From the NCBI GenBank assembly GCA_017480285.1, contig JAFVAX010000022.1, positions 1 to 64,000 of the forward strand: a DNA stretch of 64,000 nt, in the 5' to 3' direction. The first letter of the stretch is position 1, and every line of letters starts with the position of its first letter. Both the position numbers and the translations under genes were made by a program. Source of the stretch: Paludibacteraceae bacterium. GTDB taxonomy: Bacteria > Bacteroidota > Bacteroidia > Bacteroidales > Paludibacteraceae. Below are positions 32,720 to 42,239 of this stretch, in pieces. The notes beneath the pieces are model-generated. The model made no database searches and was not told where the DNA came from. It saw nothing but the letters and a program-made list of their open reading frames with translations.

Positions 32720-34747
32720 ATGTTTTCATTTAAGATACAATCAGATTATAAGCCAATGGGCGACCAGCCAGAGGCTATAAGGCAGTTGGCTGACGGGGTC
32801 AGGCGAGGCGACAAGTCGCAAGTGTTGCTCGGCGTAACAGGTTCGGGCAAGACTTTCACTATGGCTAATGTCATACAAGATGTGCAGCGTCCGACGCTTA
32901 TCTTGTCGCACAATAAGACCCTTGCTGCACAACTATATGCAGAGATGAAGGCCTTCTTCCCGAACAATGCGGTTGAGTATTTTGTCTCTTACTACGACTA
33001 TTATCAGCCGGAGGCATATATCCCTTCTACCGACACTTATATAGAGAAAGACTTGTCAATCAACATGGAAATCGACAAACTTCGTCTTTCTGCCACTGCC
33101 GCATTGCTCTCCGGCAGGCGCGATGTGGTGGTAGTGTCGTCGGTGAGTTGCTTGTATGGTATCGGCAACCCTGCTGACTTCACTAACAACTGTATAACAA
33201 TCAAAAAAGGCGATTTGCTCAATCGTGAGGAGTTTCTTTTGAGGTTGGTCAATAGTCAATATACGAGAAACGAGTTGGAACTGAACCGTGGCAATTTCCG
33301 TGTGAAAGGCGATACGGTGGACATCTTTCTTGCATACGCCGATTATGTGGTGAGAGTGGTGTTTTGGGGAAATGAGATTGACGATATCTATACCTATGAG
33401 CCAATAGACCAGCATGTTATCGACGAGTACGATATGTTCAACATCTATCCCGCATCCATCTTTAATACCACCAAAGAACAGGCACTTCAAACTATAGGTC
33501 AGATAAAAACCGATTTAGCAGCGCAGGTTGATTATTTTCGTGAATTAGGCAAGACGCTCGAAGCCACACGCTTGGAACAGCGGGTGAACTACGATTTGGA
33601 GATGATACAGGAGTTGGGCTATTGCTCGGGTATAGAGAACTACTCACGCTATTTCGACCATCGTCCGCCAGGCTCAAGACCTTATTGTTTGCTTGACTAT
33701 TTCCCGAAGGATTTCCTTATGATAATCGACGAGAGCCATGTTACTATGCCACAGATACATGCCATGTATGGTGGTGATGCGGCAAGAAAACAGAACCTTG
33801 TAGATTTCGGTTTCCGTCTGCCTGCGGCCAAAGACAATCGTCCGCTTAAGTTTGAGGAGTTTAAGCAGCTGACAAATCAGGTTATCTATGTAAGTGCCAC
33901 GCCTGCCGACTACGAACTTGCGGAAGCAGAGGGTGTTATAGTAGAACAACTTATTCGTCCGACAGGATTGCTTGACCCTGAGATAGAAGTTCGTCCGTCG
34001 GAGCATCAAGTTGACGATTTGTTGGAAGAAGTGGCACAACGAACCGAAGCGGACGAGCGAGTGCTTATAACCACTTTGACAAAACGCATGGCGGAGGAGT
34101 TGGACGAGTATCTGCGTTGTGCAGGAGTGAGATGTGCTTATATTCATTCCGATATCGACACGCTTGAGCGAGTGCAGATAATAGGCGATTTGAGAAAAGG
34201 ACTTTACGATGTGCTTGTGGGTGTGAATTTGCTTCGAGAGGGTCTGGATCTGCCCGAGGTAAGCCTTGTTATTATCCTTGATGCCGACAAAGAAGGCTTT
34301 TTGCGTAATCATCGTAGCCTGACACAGACGGCAGGTCGTGCTGCAAGACATGTACACGGCAAGGTCATTATGTATGCCGATAAGATAACCGACTCGATGC
34401 GTCTGACCATTGACGAGACTGCCCGTCGCCGTCAGATACAGATGCGTTATAACGAGGAACATGGCATAGTGCCGACCGCTATCAAGAAAAAAGTGGACAA
34501 TCCGCTTGAGAACCTTGCAAAGCAGGACGAAACAGTTCCGCAATACAAGGTAAGCAAGATTTATGAAGCTGTAACGCAACCTATCATCGACCAGATGGAC
34601 GAGAAGGCTCTGCAGAAAGCCATTGATAATATACGCCGTCAGATGTTGCAAGCGGCTAAAGAACTGAACTTTACAGAAGCCGCACAACTAAGAGACGAGA
34701 TGCTTGCAATGCAAGAGAAACTAAATTCATTAACCAATAAAAACTAA
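32720..34747 (+). CDS. uvrB: Excinuclease ABC subunit B
   Basis: Damage-verifying helicase-like subunit of nucleotide excision repair. Its 675 residues have Walker A LGVTGSGKTFT near 37-47 and the beta-hairpin region YYDYYQPEAYIPSTDTYIEK. Helicase motifs include MIIDESHVTMPQ, TTLTKRMAEELDEY and GVNLLREGLDLPEVSLV, with arginine fingers in SLTQTAGRAARH. A C-terminal UVR domain is present (KELNFTEAAQLRDEM). The ATG at 32720 is close to the family start. A lipoprotein gene begins 5 bp after the stop. Confidence 0.98.
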   Translation: MFSFKIQSDYKPMGDQPEAIRQLADGVRRGDKSQVLLGVTGSGKTFTMANVIQDVQRPTLILSHNKTLAAQLYAEMKAFFPNNAVEYFVSYYDYYQPEAYIPSTDTYIEKDLSINMEIDKLRLSATAALLSGRRDVVVVSSVSCLYGIGNPADFTNNCITIKKGDLLNREEFLLRLVNSQYTRNELELNRGNFRVKGDTVDIFLAYADYVVRVVFWGNEIDDIYTYEPIDQHVIDEYDMFNIYPASIFNTTKEQALQTIGQIKTDLAAQVDYFRELGKTLEATRLEQRVNYDLEMIQELGYCSGIENYSRYFDHRPPGSRPYCLLDYFPKDFLMIIDESHVTMPQIHAMYGGDAARKQNLVDFGFRLPAAKDNRPLKFEEFKQLTNQVIYVSATPADYELAEAEGVIVEQLIRPTGLLDPEIEVRPSEHQVDDLLEEVAQRTEADERVLITTLTKRMAEELDEYLRCAGVRCAYIHSDIDTLERVQIIGDLRKGLYDVLVGVNLLREGLDLPEVSLVIILDADKEGFLRNHRSLTQTAGRAARHVHGKVIMYADKITDSMRLTIDETARRRQIQMRYNEEHGIVPTAIKKKVDNPLENLAKQDETVPQYKVSKIYEAVTQPIIDQMDEKALQKAIDNIRRQMLQAAKELNFTEAAQLRDEMLAMQEKLNSLTNKN

Positions 34748-34752
34748 CTGAA

Positions 34753-35541
34753 ATGAAAAAGAATTTTTTATTTTTCGTACTTGGCGCAATAGTTGTGCTC
34801 GGTATGGGCAGCTGTGAAAACTTGAAGAGTTTTCATCAGGACGATATTGTTGGCGACTGGGTAGCAGAGAAATCGTCAACACAAGCTGTTACACTGAAAC
34901 TTCATTCCGACAGAGCAGGCTGGCTTGAGTGGTGGTCGAAATCATCTTGGGGGCAGTGGGAGTCGAACGGCAATTATGTAGAAGGTCGTGGCGACCAAAC
35001 AAACTTCAACTTTATCTTCAGTGAATATACGGGCACTCTTGATATCAACTATGGTATGGCAGTTGGCGATTTGAAAAGTCGTTCCGAACAAGGTGAGGTT
35101 GTTTCTGTTAAAGACAATATGATGCGTTTCAGACTTCGTGGCGAAACACTTACTTTCTACAAAGGTACAATCACAAATGGCAAGATTGTTTATACTTCAG
35201 GCGGTGGTGGCAGTTCGTCTTCGTATGGTTATGCACCCGAAATGGTCAACGGATACACTTTCAAACTGAACAAGGGAGAGCAACAGTTCAGCCTTGTCTT
35301 TGGGTTGAACAACAATGCTGACCTTACCAAATGCTACGCTTTGGGTGGGAAAATCAATGCAGCTTACTATAAGCAGGTTTCTGATGTTACAGCAGTCATA
35401 ACCTTCAACTACCAACCGGTAGGCGATGTAACCTACCAATACACTGCAACACTTAACTTCACTTCTGCATACGGTGGAACAGTTGTATTCCAAAACTCAA
35501 TGGAAGGAACAACAAAGGGCACTTTCTCAATGTCAAAATAA
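34753..35541 (+). CDS. Uncharacterised lipoprotein (lipocalin-like repeats)
   Basis: A 262-aa lipoprotein with lipobox GMGSC at C21. Residues 30-135 have the look of a small beta-barrel (DIVGDWVAEKSSTQAVTLKL, GRGDQTNFNFIFSEY, MMRFRLRGETLTFYKGTI). A Gly/Ser linker (GGGGSSSSYGY) joins it to a second beta domain (MVNGYTFKLNKGEQ, NSMEGTTKGTFSMSK). I do not recognise a named family with confidence. It is close behind uvrB and ahead of another lipoprotein. Confidence 0.8.
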   Translation: MKKNFLFFVLGAIVVLGMGSCENLKSFHQDDIVGDWVAEKSSTQAVTLKLHSDRAGWLEWWSKSSWGQWESNGNYVEGRGDQTNFNFIFSEYTGTLDINYGMAVGDLKSRSEQGEVVSVKDNMMRFRLRGETLTFYKGTITNGKIVYTSGGGGSSSSYGYAPEMVNGYTFKLNKGEQQFSLVFGLNNNADLTKCYALGGKINAAYYKQVSDVTAVITFNYQPVGDVTYQYTATLNFTSAYGGTVVFQNSMEGTTKGTFSMSK

Positions 35542-35550
35542 AAAGCTGCA

Positions 35551-36054
35551 ATGTTGAAGAAATGTATTTATCTTTTAATGACGGTTTGCCTTTGCTCGTG
35601 CGGTAGCATAAAGCAACTGACAGTAGAGCAGTATGCTGAAGACATAAGGCGGGACATACCTTTTGACTTAGGCGAGATGAAAGAGGATAATCCCGAATTA
35701 TATTCCTTCACTTGCAAAGACTATGTAGCTTATTTCCCCGATTATGAGATTGATAATGAGGGGATGACTTCTGTTTTTCGCACCACTTTCGATACTCTGC
35801 CGGCTGTTCAAACTGAGAGTGTGATTTGGCGTAATGTGGTTATAGTCAAGAAGAAACGGCGCGTCTTGTGTATCGACCGTATGCTTCACGATGGTAAGAC
35901 TTTCGGCTTTGTTTATGTGCTTCAGATGGAAGATAGTCGCTACCCATACGGCAACTACCATTGGGATGTTACCGACCATAGACTGTTGGAACTGGTAGGC
36001 AGTATATTGGGAGATTATGCCGATTTCTCACTCGGAGTGTTAAATGCAAAGTAA
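35551..36054 (+). CDS. Uncharacterised small lipoprotein
   Basis: A 167-aa protein with a signal sequence and lipobox LCSC (lipidation at C17; neighbouring cysteines at 13 and 15 are also present). The mature part is acidic and aromatic-rich (DLGEMKEDNPELYSFTCKDY, IVKKKRRVLCIDRMLHDGKT), with no family recognised. It is probably the last gene of the uvrB unit, since a terminator follows 45 bp later. Confidence 0.75.
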   Translation: MLKKCIYLLMTVCLCSCGSIKQLTVEQYAEDIRRDIPFDLGEMKEDNPELYSFTCKDYVAYFPDYEIDNEGMTSVFRTTFDTLPAVQTESVIWRNVVIVKKKRRVLCIDRMLHDGKTFGFVYVLQMEDSRYPYGNYHWDVTDHRLLELVGSILGDYADFSLGVLNAK

Positions 36055-36099
36055 CTAACTTTTTATAAAGATAAGTACTATTTGATAAAGTCATAAAAA

Positions 36100-36138
36100 G
36101 AAAAGAGAGTGCTTCAGTTATGAAACATTCTCTTTTTT
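36100..36138. terminator. Terminator between lipoprotein gene and tRNA(CAT), likely bidirectional
   Basis: AAAAGAGAGTG (36101-36111) pairs with CATTCTCTTTT (36126-36136), with an inner TTCA/TGAA extension. It is followed by TT on the plus strand. The minus strand ends CTCTCTTTTCTTTTT, so it can also stop tRNA transcription. Confidence 0.75.
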
Positions 36139-36167
36139 GTTTGCTCTCTTGAGCGGGAGTTTGTTTG

Positions 36168-36241
36168 TAGCGAGACCCGGGATTGAACCGGGGACCTCAT
36201 GATTATGAATCATGCGCTCTAACCAGCTGAGCTATCTCGCC
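36168..36241 (-). tRNA. tRNA with anticodon CAT (Met elongator or Ile2), second copy
   Basis: Cloverleaf on the minus strand: acceptor GGCGAGA/TCTCGCT with a G-U first pair, D-arm TAGCTCAGCTGGTTAGAG, and anticodon stem CATGA/TCATG around TTCATAA. The T-arm is CCCGG/CCGGG, the discriminator is A, and no CCA is encoded. Its body differs from the tRNA at 3383, so one of the two may be Met and the other Ile2. Confidence 0.95.
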
Positions 36242-36293
36242 TCGTCAGAAATTTTTTCAACACGGAATTTTGCTTTTTTTTCAAAAGCGACTG

Positions 36294-36325
36294 CAAAGAT
36301 AAGAAAAAAAAACGATTTTTGCAAA
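36294..36325 (-). promoter_or_regulatory. Promoter for the second tRNA(CAT)
   Basis: On the minus strand, TTTG (36325-36322), a 20-bp spacer and TATCTTTG (36301-36294). The leader to the tRNA is about 50 nt and shares a stretch of about 28 bp with the leader of the tRNA at 3383. Confidence 0.75.
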
Positions 36326-36332
36326 TTTTTGT

Positions 36333-39300
36333 TTAATTATTTGTCAAAGTCTTGCTTTTTTTCTTTTCTTCGCGCTGTCGTTTTCTTTCTTCGCGCTGTT
36401 GTTTTCTTTGCTCACGGCGTTCACGACGCTCTTGTCGGAGTTCTTCACGCTCTTGCTTCTCACGCTCGCGAATGGCTTTGTAGTTCTTAATATCTTCGCT
36501 GTTGAAATCGTATTTGAAGCCGATACCCACACCCTGTATGGTATGTGCCGTACGGATGGAGTATTTATCAACGGTATGTGTGTATGCCTTCACACGCCAG
36601 CGTCCTGACTGACTTATTAAGTATTCTACATCGAGATTTCCGAAAATAGGTTGGTTGCTCAAATCGTTGTAGCGGTAACCTAAATTGCCGTTTATAAGCA
36701 AACGGTTGTTAGGTTGGTATTGGAACTGCGTCTCATACTCCTGCGAGGCAGACTCGCCCGTACCGTCGGCACGCACATTAAAACCGATTGAGAAGTTTGT
36801 GGTCAGTCGGCGCAACCAACTATTGATTTGCCCCGTAACGGTACTGCTGAGTAGCGAATAAGTCTCGTTCAAACCTACCGAACTTGATTCCAACTGCAGG
36901 TATTCAGGTGTGTAGAATCGGTTGAAGACCAACAGATAAATAACTTGTCGCATAAGCATCTCGTCGTTGTTGATGATGCTTTTTATCTGACTTTGTACGC
37001 TTTCGTCAGACTGTGGCAGTTCGATGCCGAACGAGATGACAGGATTCATTATCTGCTCGGCAAGGTGCAGTTGTACATTGACCGGCACATTTGACCGGTT
37101 GGTTGATACCGACGAATAGTTTGACCCGAACAAGTCCTTAAGTGAGGCTGTTGTCTGGTACAGAGCCGTTGCATCCACTTCGAGATTGGTCGGGCTGCCG
37201 TTGAAGCGAACCATACTGCCTTCTTGTATCTTAAACTCTTTGCGGATGACATTCTCAAGTGTGAAATTGAATGAGCCTGAAGTTAGAGTATAAGTTCCGT
37301 AAAGGTCAATCTTGCCTGAGTTGACATTGTAGTTGAAGCGTATGTTGCCTTCGCCGCGTCCTTTCAGGGCATCGCCCGAACGAGGGTCGATAATGATGTT
37401 GATTTCCGCTGCAGGTGTGGCTTCTATTCTCAGGTCAAGTTGCACATTCTGCTTTGGTTGCCACAGTATCTCTTTTTGTATGGTATCTTCAGGGCTATTG
37501 TGGTTTTCAAAGGTTATGAAGTTATTTTCCGATGCGTTTGAGGCCGTGGCTACCGATAGCGAGAACTTCGACGGGTTTTCGGTTCTCACATCCGCAAGTA
37601 TGTATGTACCATTCAGTTCATCGCCATTGATATAAACATCGCCTGAGGCAAAGACATTTCCCCAGAACATCTGTCCTTTCGAGGCTGGCAGACTCATCAC
37701 ATGCGCTTTGTCGGTATGTACCTTAAGTCGGTATTTCCAGTCTTTGAAGTTGCCGTTGTGCGACACTTCGCCATTGAAAAGAAGTTCTCGTTGTTTGTCG
37801 TCTTTAAGGTGTATGTCTCTGAAAATGATTGCGGTAGTATCCATAAAGACAGAGTCGCGAACACTATATCGTGTGCCTATATATCCTATACCGACTGATG
37901 CATCTGCGAAAGCCTTGACAAGCACATGTGTCTCTTTTTTCTGCCCAAAGACTTGCACTTCTCCCCATGCACGGCCTTGCAGGTTGTCAAGAAACTCTTG
38001 CGTCCAGCCGTTGATAAAACCCAACCTGACGGAGTCGGGGTGGATGTTCAGGTGCCATTTGTCGCCTTGCACAGTGCCGTCAAGCAAAGCGACAGTATCT
38101 TTGTTTTCTACCACATCGGCATAGAGCATCACTTGTTTTGTTTGTCGGTCCCAGTCGGCTGTGGCGTGTACATCGCCAAGCACATGTGAGTTGATACTTG
38201 CCGAATCCATCCATACTTCGGCGGTGAAAAGCGGTGAGCGTAGTGCGCTGAAAACCATAGCCTTGCCGGTTACCGCACCACCTAAATCTACACTCTCTTT
38301 GACTTTGGTAAATTCGAGTATGTAGTCAAGCACTATCTCGTTGAGTTCTATGTTTATAGAGTCAGTTTCTTTTGTAGATGCCGTTCCGTTGGCATAGACA
38401 TAACATTGTGAGTTGCCAAACTTGAAGTCATCGATTTGAATGATGGTATCAGCCGCTATGTAGTTGATTTGACTCTCCGCAATTCTCATAATAGAGTCGT
38501 TGATAATGAATTGCGAAGGTTTGAATTTTACTCGGATATGCGGTTGTCCGCGCAATTCACCAACAGAGGCATTAAACTGCAGATTGCCGGAGTTGTGTAC
38601 AGTGTCGCAGTTTTGATAGCGGGCGTCAAGACTTATGGAGTCGTTCTTTGCAATTACATAAACAGATGCGTCTATACTGCCTAACTTTTTGCTCGCAAGC
38701 GACTGACCCTCAGGTTTATATGTGAAAGCAAAGAGGCTTAACTCGTCGTTCTGATTAGTTACATCAACACCTATTTCTTCAAAATAAAATTTTTGTGCTT
38801 TGAGGTTGGGCACTCGAAGTTGCATTGCAAGTTGTTTGTCCTTGTCGCTCAAATGGCCTTCAATAGTAGATTTGCCTTTTATATATACAGGCAGTTCCAA
38901 GACAGATGATATAGTGTCGAAATTCTCAAGCGACACTCTGTAGGTCATTTCGTTTTTTGGTGGCTTGCGTTGCAACTTACGGCGGTCTTTTTCTGACAGA
39001 ATGAGGGGTATCTGTTGCATCACAAGATTCTGCACACTCTCTTTGAGAGTTGAAAAAGTATAGTTGCCTGTAAAGTCGGCATTAAGGTAGTCGGAATGGA
39101 TACGCAGTGATGTTTCTTTCTTTTTGCTTGTTTGTGCTTCGGCAAGCAGATAGGGCAGGTTGAGGGCTTTGCCCGTTCTGCGCATACTGAAACTGTCAAT
39201 ACGGACACTGCCGTTGATGTTGTCAAGTGAGTTGCCCGAGCCTTTCATCGTCAGACTGCCTACGATGGTAGCATCGTTGTATTTCTCCGACAAGTGCAAC

Positions 39301-40853
39301 TCATTGAAATTGAGCGTGTCAACCCTGAGTTTGAAGTCATAGACGGGTATGTCTTTTCTAAAGTCCACGAGTCCGTTGAAGCCGGCAGTTATGTTTTCGT
39401 CTTCAATCTTCATAGAGCCTTGAAACTCGTGTTCGTGGTATTCGCCATCAATGATAGCATCGTGATAGACATACTGTCGGTACTCTATTGCTGAGATATG
39501 AACATTGACATTGGCTTTGAAGGGTTGCACTTTGCTCACTCGCGCTCTGCCGTGAATGTGTGCGCTGACATTGCCTAAGTCTTTCTGTCTCAGCAGTTTT
39601 CCGAGTGCAAAGTCGTGTGTGTCAATATCGCCGATAAAGAATGTAGGTCGGGTGTCTTTTGTAATATCTCTTTTCAGGTGTCCTTTAGTGGTTATCACTC
39701 CGACTCTTGAAGTGAAAGCACCATTGAGGTTCAGACTGTCAACACTTCCTTCAAGCAGGCCGCGGTAGTGCATCACTCCGAGTTCGGTCATAAACTCAGG
39801 CAGAAGGTATGGGTTGTTGCGCATGTCGGAAACAAAATCTTGCAGTATAGAGCGGTCCAAGCGCAGGTCTTGTAGTCGCGCCCACATATAAGCATCCTCC
39901 GTCTCTGGCAATCCAACGACTTTGATATTACCTCTGACTATAGAGTTTTTGTCGTAATCCAAGGCAAGGTTGGCAATATGAACACTGTCTAACCTGCCTC
40001 TTACTTCGCCGGATAAATCTATCTCTTTGCGAATGTTTTTCAGAGCCGGCACAAACCGTCCGATGTCGCCAAGCACAAGTTTGGTCTTGTTCACTTTCAG
40101 TCCGACGGCTAATCTGGGCAGGTTGTTTCTCGGGTCGATACCGTCGGCATAAACTTCGCCTTGAAGATCCACTTCCGAGCGTTTGAGTTGCAGGTAAAAC
40201 TGCCTGAGACTCATCTCCCCTGGGTGTGCCATAAACCTTGTTTTCAGGTCTTTAACTTCAAACCCTTCGCGTTCTTTTATTCGCAGACTTCGTATTTCCA
40301 CATTGAGCGAGTCGGTAGAGAAGTGGTTAAGCGAAAGGTCGGTGGCAAGACTGTCGATATACCAACTGTCGTAACGCAGACGCACATCGGAAATGCTGAC
40401 ATCTTTAACTTCAATCAGCGGGATCGTTTTCTTAACAGAGTCTTTCTTCTGAGTATCAGGCGAAAAAGCATCTACAAGAAATTGATAATTCCAAACAGAG
40501 TCTTGCTTATAGGCATTAGCATACACACCTTTTAGCCCTACTTTTGAGAACAGAATCTTTTGTTTGGTAAAGCCCCAAGGATTGAATTTCGCTTCGAATG
40601 AGTCGATATAAAGTAGCGTATCGCCTTGTTGGTCAGATACAAACACTCCGTTGATGTCAAGGCTGTTGAAGAACTTGAAGTCAATTTTCTCAACATACAT
40701 GTGTGTGCCGACATTTTTTGAAAGCGTGTTGGTAACGGCATTCATTATAAGTGTCTGCACCCGACTACTTTGCAGTACAAGTAAGACTGTGCCCACCAAC
40801 AGAAGCAGGCACAGCGGTATTGCCAATAATATGTTGCGTAAGTGTCTGATTAT
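36333..40853 (-). CDS. tamB: TamB-like translocation and assembly module protein (DUF490)
   Basis: Very long (about 1,500 aa) inner-membrane-anchored, beta-rich periplasmic protein that spans the envelope and works in outer-membrane assembly or lipid transport. After one N-terminal membrane segment ([17 protein letters not shown]) come AsmA/TamB-type repeats. The diagnostic C-terminal TamB domain ([55 protein letters not shown]) follows. The last 60 or so residues are a charged coil rich in R, E, Q and K. No ATG, GTG or TTG gives a good start. TTG at 40826 would lack the usual basic N-terminus. An ATA at 40853, overlapping the tyrS stop as ATAA, would give [10 protein letters not shown]. Confidence 0.9.
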   Translation of the reverse strand: MIRHLRNILLAIPLCLLLLVGTVLLVLQSSRVQTLIMNAVTNTLSKNVGTHMYVEKIDFKFFNSLDINGVFVSDQQGDTLLYIDSFEAKFNPWGFTKQKILFSKVGLKGVYANAYKQDSVWNYQFLVDAFSPDTQKKDSVKKTIPLIEVKDVSISDVRLRYDSWYIDSLATDLSLNHFSTDSLNVEIRSLRIKEREGFEVKDLKTRFMAHPGEMSLRQFYLQLKRSEVDLQGEVYADGIDPRNNLPRLAVGLKVNKTKLVLGDIGRFVPALKNIRKEIDLSGEVRGRLDSVHIANLALDYDKNSIVRGNIKVVGLPETEDAYMWARLQDLRLDRSILQDFVSDMRNNPYLLPEFMTELGVMHYRGLLEGSVDSLNLNGAFTSRVGVITTKGHLKRDITKDTRPTFFIGDIDTHDFALGKLLRQKDLGNVSAHIHGRARVSKVQPFKANVNVHISAIEYRQYVYHDAIIDGEYHEHEFQGSMKIEDENITAGFNGLVDFRKDIPVYDFKLRVDTLNFNELHLSEKYNDATIVGSLTMKGSGNSLDNINGSVRIDSFSMRRTGKALNLPYLLAEAQTSKKKETSLRIHSDYLNADFTGNYTFSTLKESVQNLVMQQIPLILSEKDRRKLQRKPPKNEMTYRVSLENFDTISSVLELPVYIKGKSTIEGHLSDKDKQLAMQLRVPNLKAQKFYFEEIGVDVTNQNDELSLFAFTYKPEGQSLASKKLGSIDASVYVIAKNDSISLDARYQNCDTVHNSGNLQFNASVGELRGQPHIRVKFKPSQFIINDSIMRIAESQINYIAADTIIQIDDFKFGNSQCYVYANGTASTKETDSINIELNEIVLDYILEFTKVKESVDLGGAVTGKAMVFSALRSPLFTAEVWMDSASINSHVLGDVHATADWDRQTKQVMLYADVVENKDTVALLDGTVQGDKWHLNIHPDSVRLGFINGWTQEFLDNLQGRAWGEVQVFGQKKETHVLVKAFADASVGIGYIGTRYSVRDSVFMDTTAIIFRDIHLKDDKQRELLFNGEVSHNGNFKDWKYRLKVHTDKAHVMSLPASKGQMFWGNVFASGDVYINGDELNGTYILADVRTENPSKFSLSVATASNASENNFITFENHNSPEDTIQKEILWQPKQNVQLDLRIEATPAAEINIIIDPRSGDALKGRGEGNIRFNYNVNSGKIDLYGTYTLTSGSFNFTLENVIRKEFKIQEGSMVRFNGSPTNLEVDATALYQTTASLKDLFGSNYSSVSTNRSNVPVNVQLHLAEQIMNPVISFGIELPQSDESVQSQIKSIINNDEMLMRQVIYLLVFNRFYTPEYLQLESSSVGLNETYSLLSSTVTGQINSWLRRLTTNFSIGFNVRADGTGESASQEYETQFQYQPNNRLLINGNLGYRYNDLSNQPIFGNLDVEYLISQSGRWRVKAYTHTVDKYSIRTAHTIQGVGIGFKYDFNSEDIKNYKAIREREKQEREELRQERRERREQRKQQREERKRQREEKKKSKTLTNN

Positions 40854-42142
40854 TCGGCTATAACTAAAAAGTAGGTTTTCTTACCGCGTTGGAAAAGCAG
40901 GTACTTGTCTTGCAGCAGGTGTTGTGTCCCGATAGGTGTATCGGTGCTTGTCCATTTCTCTTTGTTGAGCGACAGTCCGTTCTGTTGTATTGTTTTTCTT
41001 GCTTCTGCTTTCGAGGGGAAAATGTTTGTCTGAACAGCAAGCAGTTCAAGCGGTAAAACCCCGTCAGAAAGTGCCTGACGACTGATATGGTATTGCGGAA
41101 CTCCTTCAAATACCTGTAGGAAGGTTTGTTCGTCAAGTCTTTGCAGGGCTTCGGCTGTAGCATTACCGAAAAGGATGTTGCTTGCTTCAACGGCGGCTTC
41201 GTAGTCGGCAAGGCTGTGTACCATGATGGTAACTTCTTTTGCCAAGCGTTTTTGAAGCGTACGCAAGTGTGGTGCTTCGCGGTGTTCGTTTATCAAAGCG
41301 TTAATCTCCTCTTTGGTGAGTGAGGTGAATATCTTTATGTATTTCTCGGCGTCTTCATCGGTGGTGTTGAGCCAGAACTGATAGAACTTATATGGCGAGG
41401 TATAGCGTTTGTCAAGCCAGATGTTGCCACTTTCAGTCTTACCGAATTTGCCACCATCGGCCTTGGTGATAAGCGGGCAGGTGAGTGCAAACACATCACC
41501 TCCGCCTGTACGACGGATAAGTTCTACACCTGTGGTGATATTGCCCCATTGGTCGCTACCGCCCATCTGCATCTTGCAGTTCTTATGTTTGTTAAGATAC
41601 AGGAAGTCATAGCCTTGCAGAAGTTGGTAGGTAAATTCCGTGAACGACATACCTTGCGAGTACTCACCGTTAAAACGCTTCTTCACAGAGTCTTTTGCCA
41701 TCATATAATTGACTGTAATGAGTTTGCCGATGTCGCGTGCAAAGTCAAGGAAACGGTAGTCTTTCATCCAGTCGTAGTTGTTGACGAGTTCTGCTGCATT
41801 GTCGGCCTTACTGTTGAAATCAAGGAAGCGCTCTAATTGTTTTTTTATACATTCCTGATTATGGCGCAGTGTTGGTTCGTCAAGCAGGTTACGTTCTGCC
41901 GATTTGCCTGACGGGTCGCCTATCATACCGGTAGCACCACCTATGAGTGCTATGGGTTTATGCCCGCATTTTTGCAAGTGGCGAAGCATCATAACGCCAC
42001 AAAGGTGTCCTATGTGCAGACTGTCGGCGGTTGGGTCGATACCAACATAAGCGACTGTCGGCTCTTTGAGTAACTGCTCTTCTGTACCGGGCATGATGTC
42101 TTGTAGCATTCCACGCCAACGGAGTTCTTCTACAAAATTCAT
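40850..42142 (-). CDS. tyrS: Tyrosyl-tRNA synthetase
   Basis: Charges tRNA-Tyr. The 430-aa class I enzyme has the HIGH motif in [13 protein letters not shown] near residue 40 and the KMSKS-equivalent KFGKTES near 230. Tyr-recognition segments are [14 protein letters not shown] and [14 protein letters not shown], and a C-terminal S4 RNA-binding domain contains [14 protein letters not shown]. It has its own promoter. Its stop overlaps the probable start of tamB. Confidence 0.98.
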   Translation of the reverse strand: MNFVEELRWRGMLQDIMPGTEEQLLKEPTVAYVGIDPTADSLHIGHLCGVMMLRHLQKCGHKPIALIGGATGMIGDPSGKSAERNLLDEPTLRHNQECIKKQLERFLDFNSKADNAAELVNNYDWMKDYRFLDFARDIGKLITVNYMMAKDSVKKRFNGEYSQGMSFTEFTYQLLQGYDFLYLNKHKNCKMQMGGSDQWGNITTGVELIRRTGGGDVFALTCPLITKADGGKFGKTESGNIWLDKRYTSPYKFYQFWLNTTDEDAEKYIKIFTSLTKEEINALINEHREAPHLRTLQKRLAKEVTIMVHSLADYEAAVEASNILFGNATAEALQRLDEQTFLQVFEGVPQYHISRQALSDGVLPLELLAVQTNIFPSKAEARKTIQQNGLSLNKEKWTSTDTPIGTQHLLQDKYLLFQRGKKTYFLVIAE

Positions 42143-42185
42143 ATTCTTATCGTTATAAGTTATAAAATTATTTAGTGTTAGCGTA

Positions 42186-42217
42186 CAAATTTACAAAAAA
42201 GATACGATAAATGCAAA
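42186..42217 (-). promoter_or_regulatory. Promoter for tyrS
   Basis: On the minus strand, TTTG (42217-42214), a 20-bp spacer and TAAATTTG (42193-42186). The ATG is 44 bases past the box. Confidence 0.75.
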
Positions 42218-42239
42218 AAAAGATATATTTTGCAAGATT

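Noticed and set aside
33674..34687. Long minus-strand ORF (337 aa) opposite uvrB
   Set aside because: It is an antisense shadow of a clear uvrB reading frame, rich in Cys, His and Leu with no family match.
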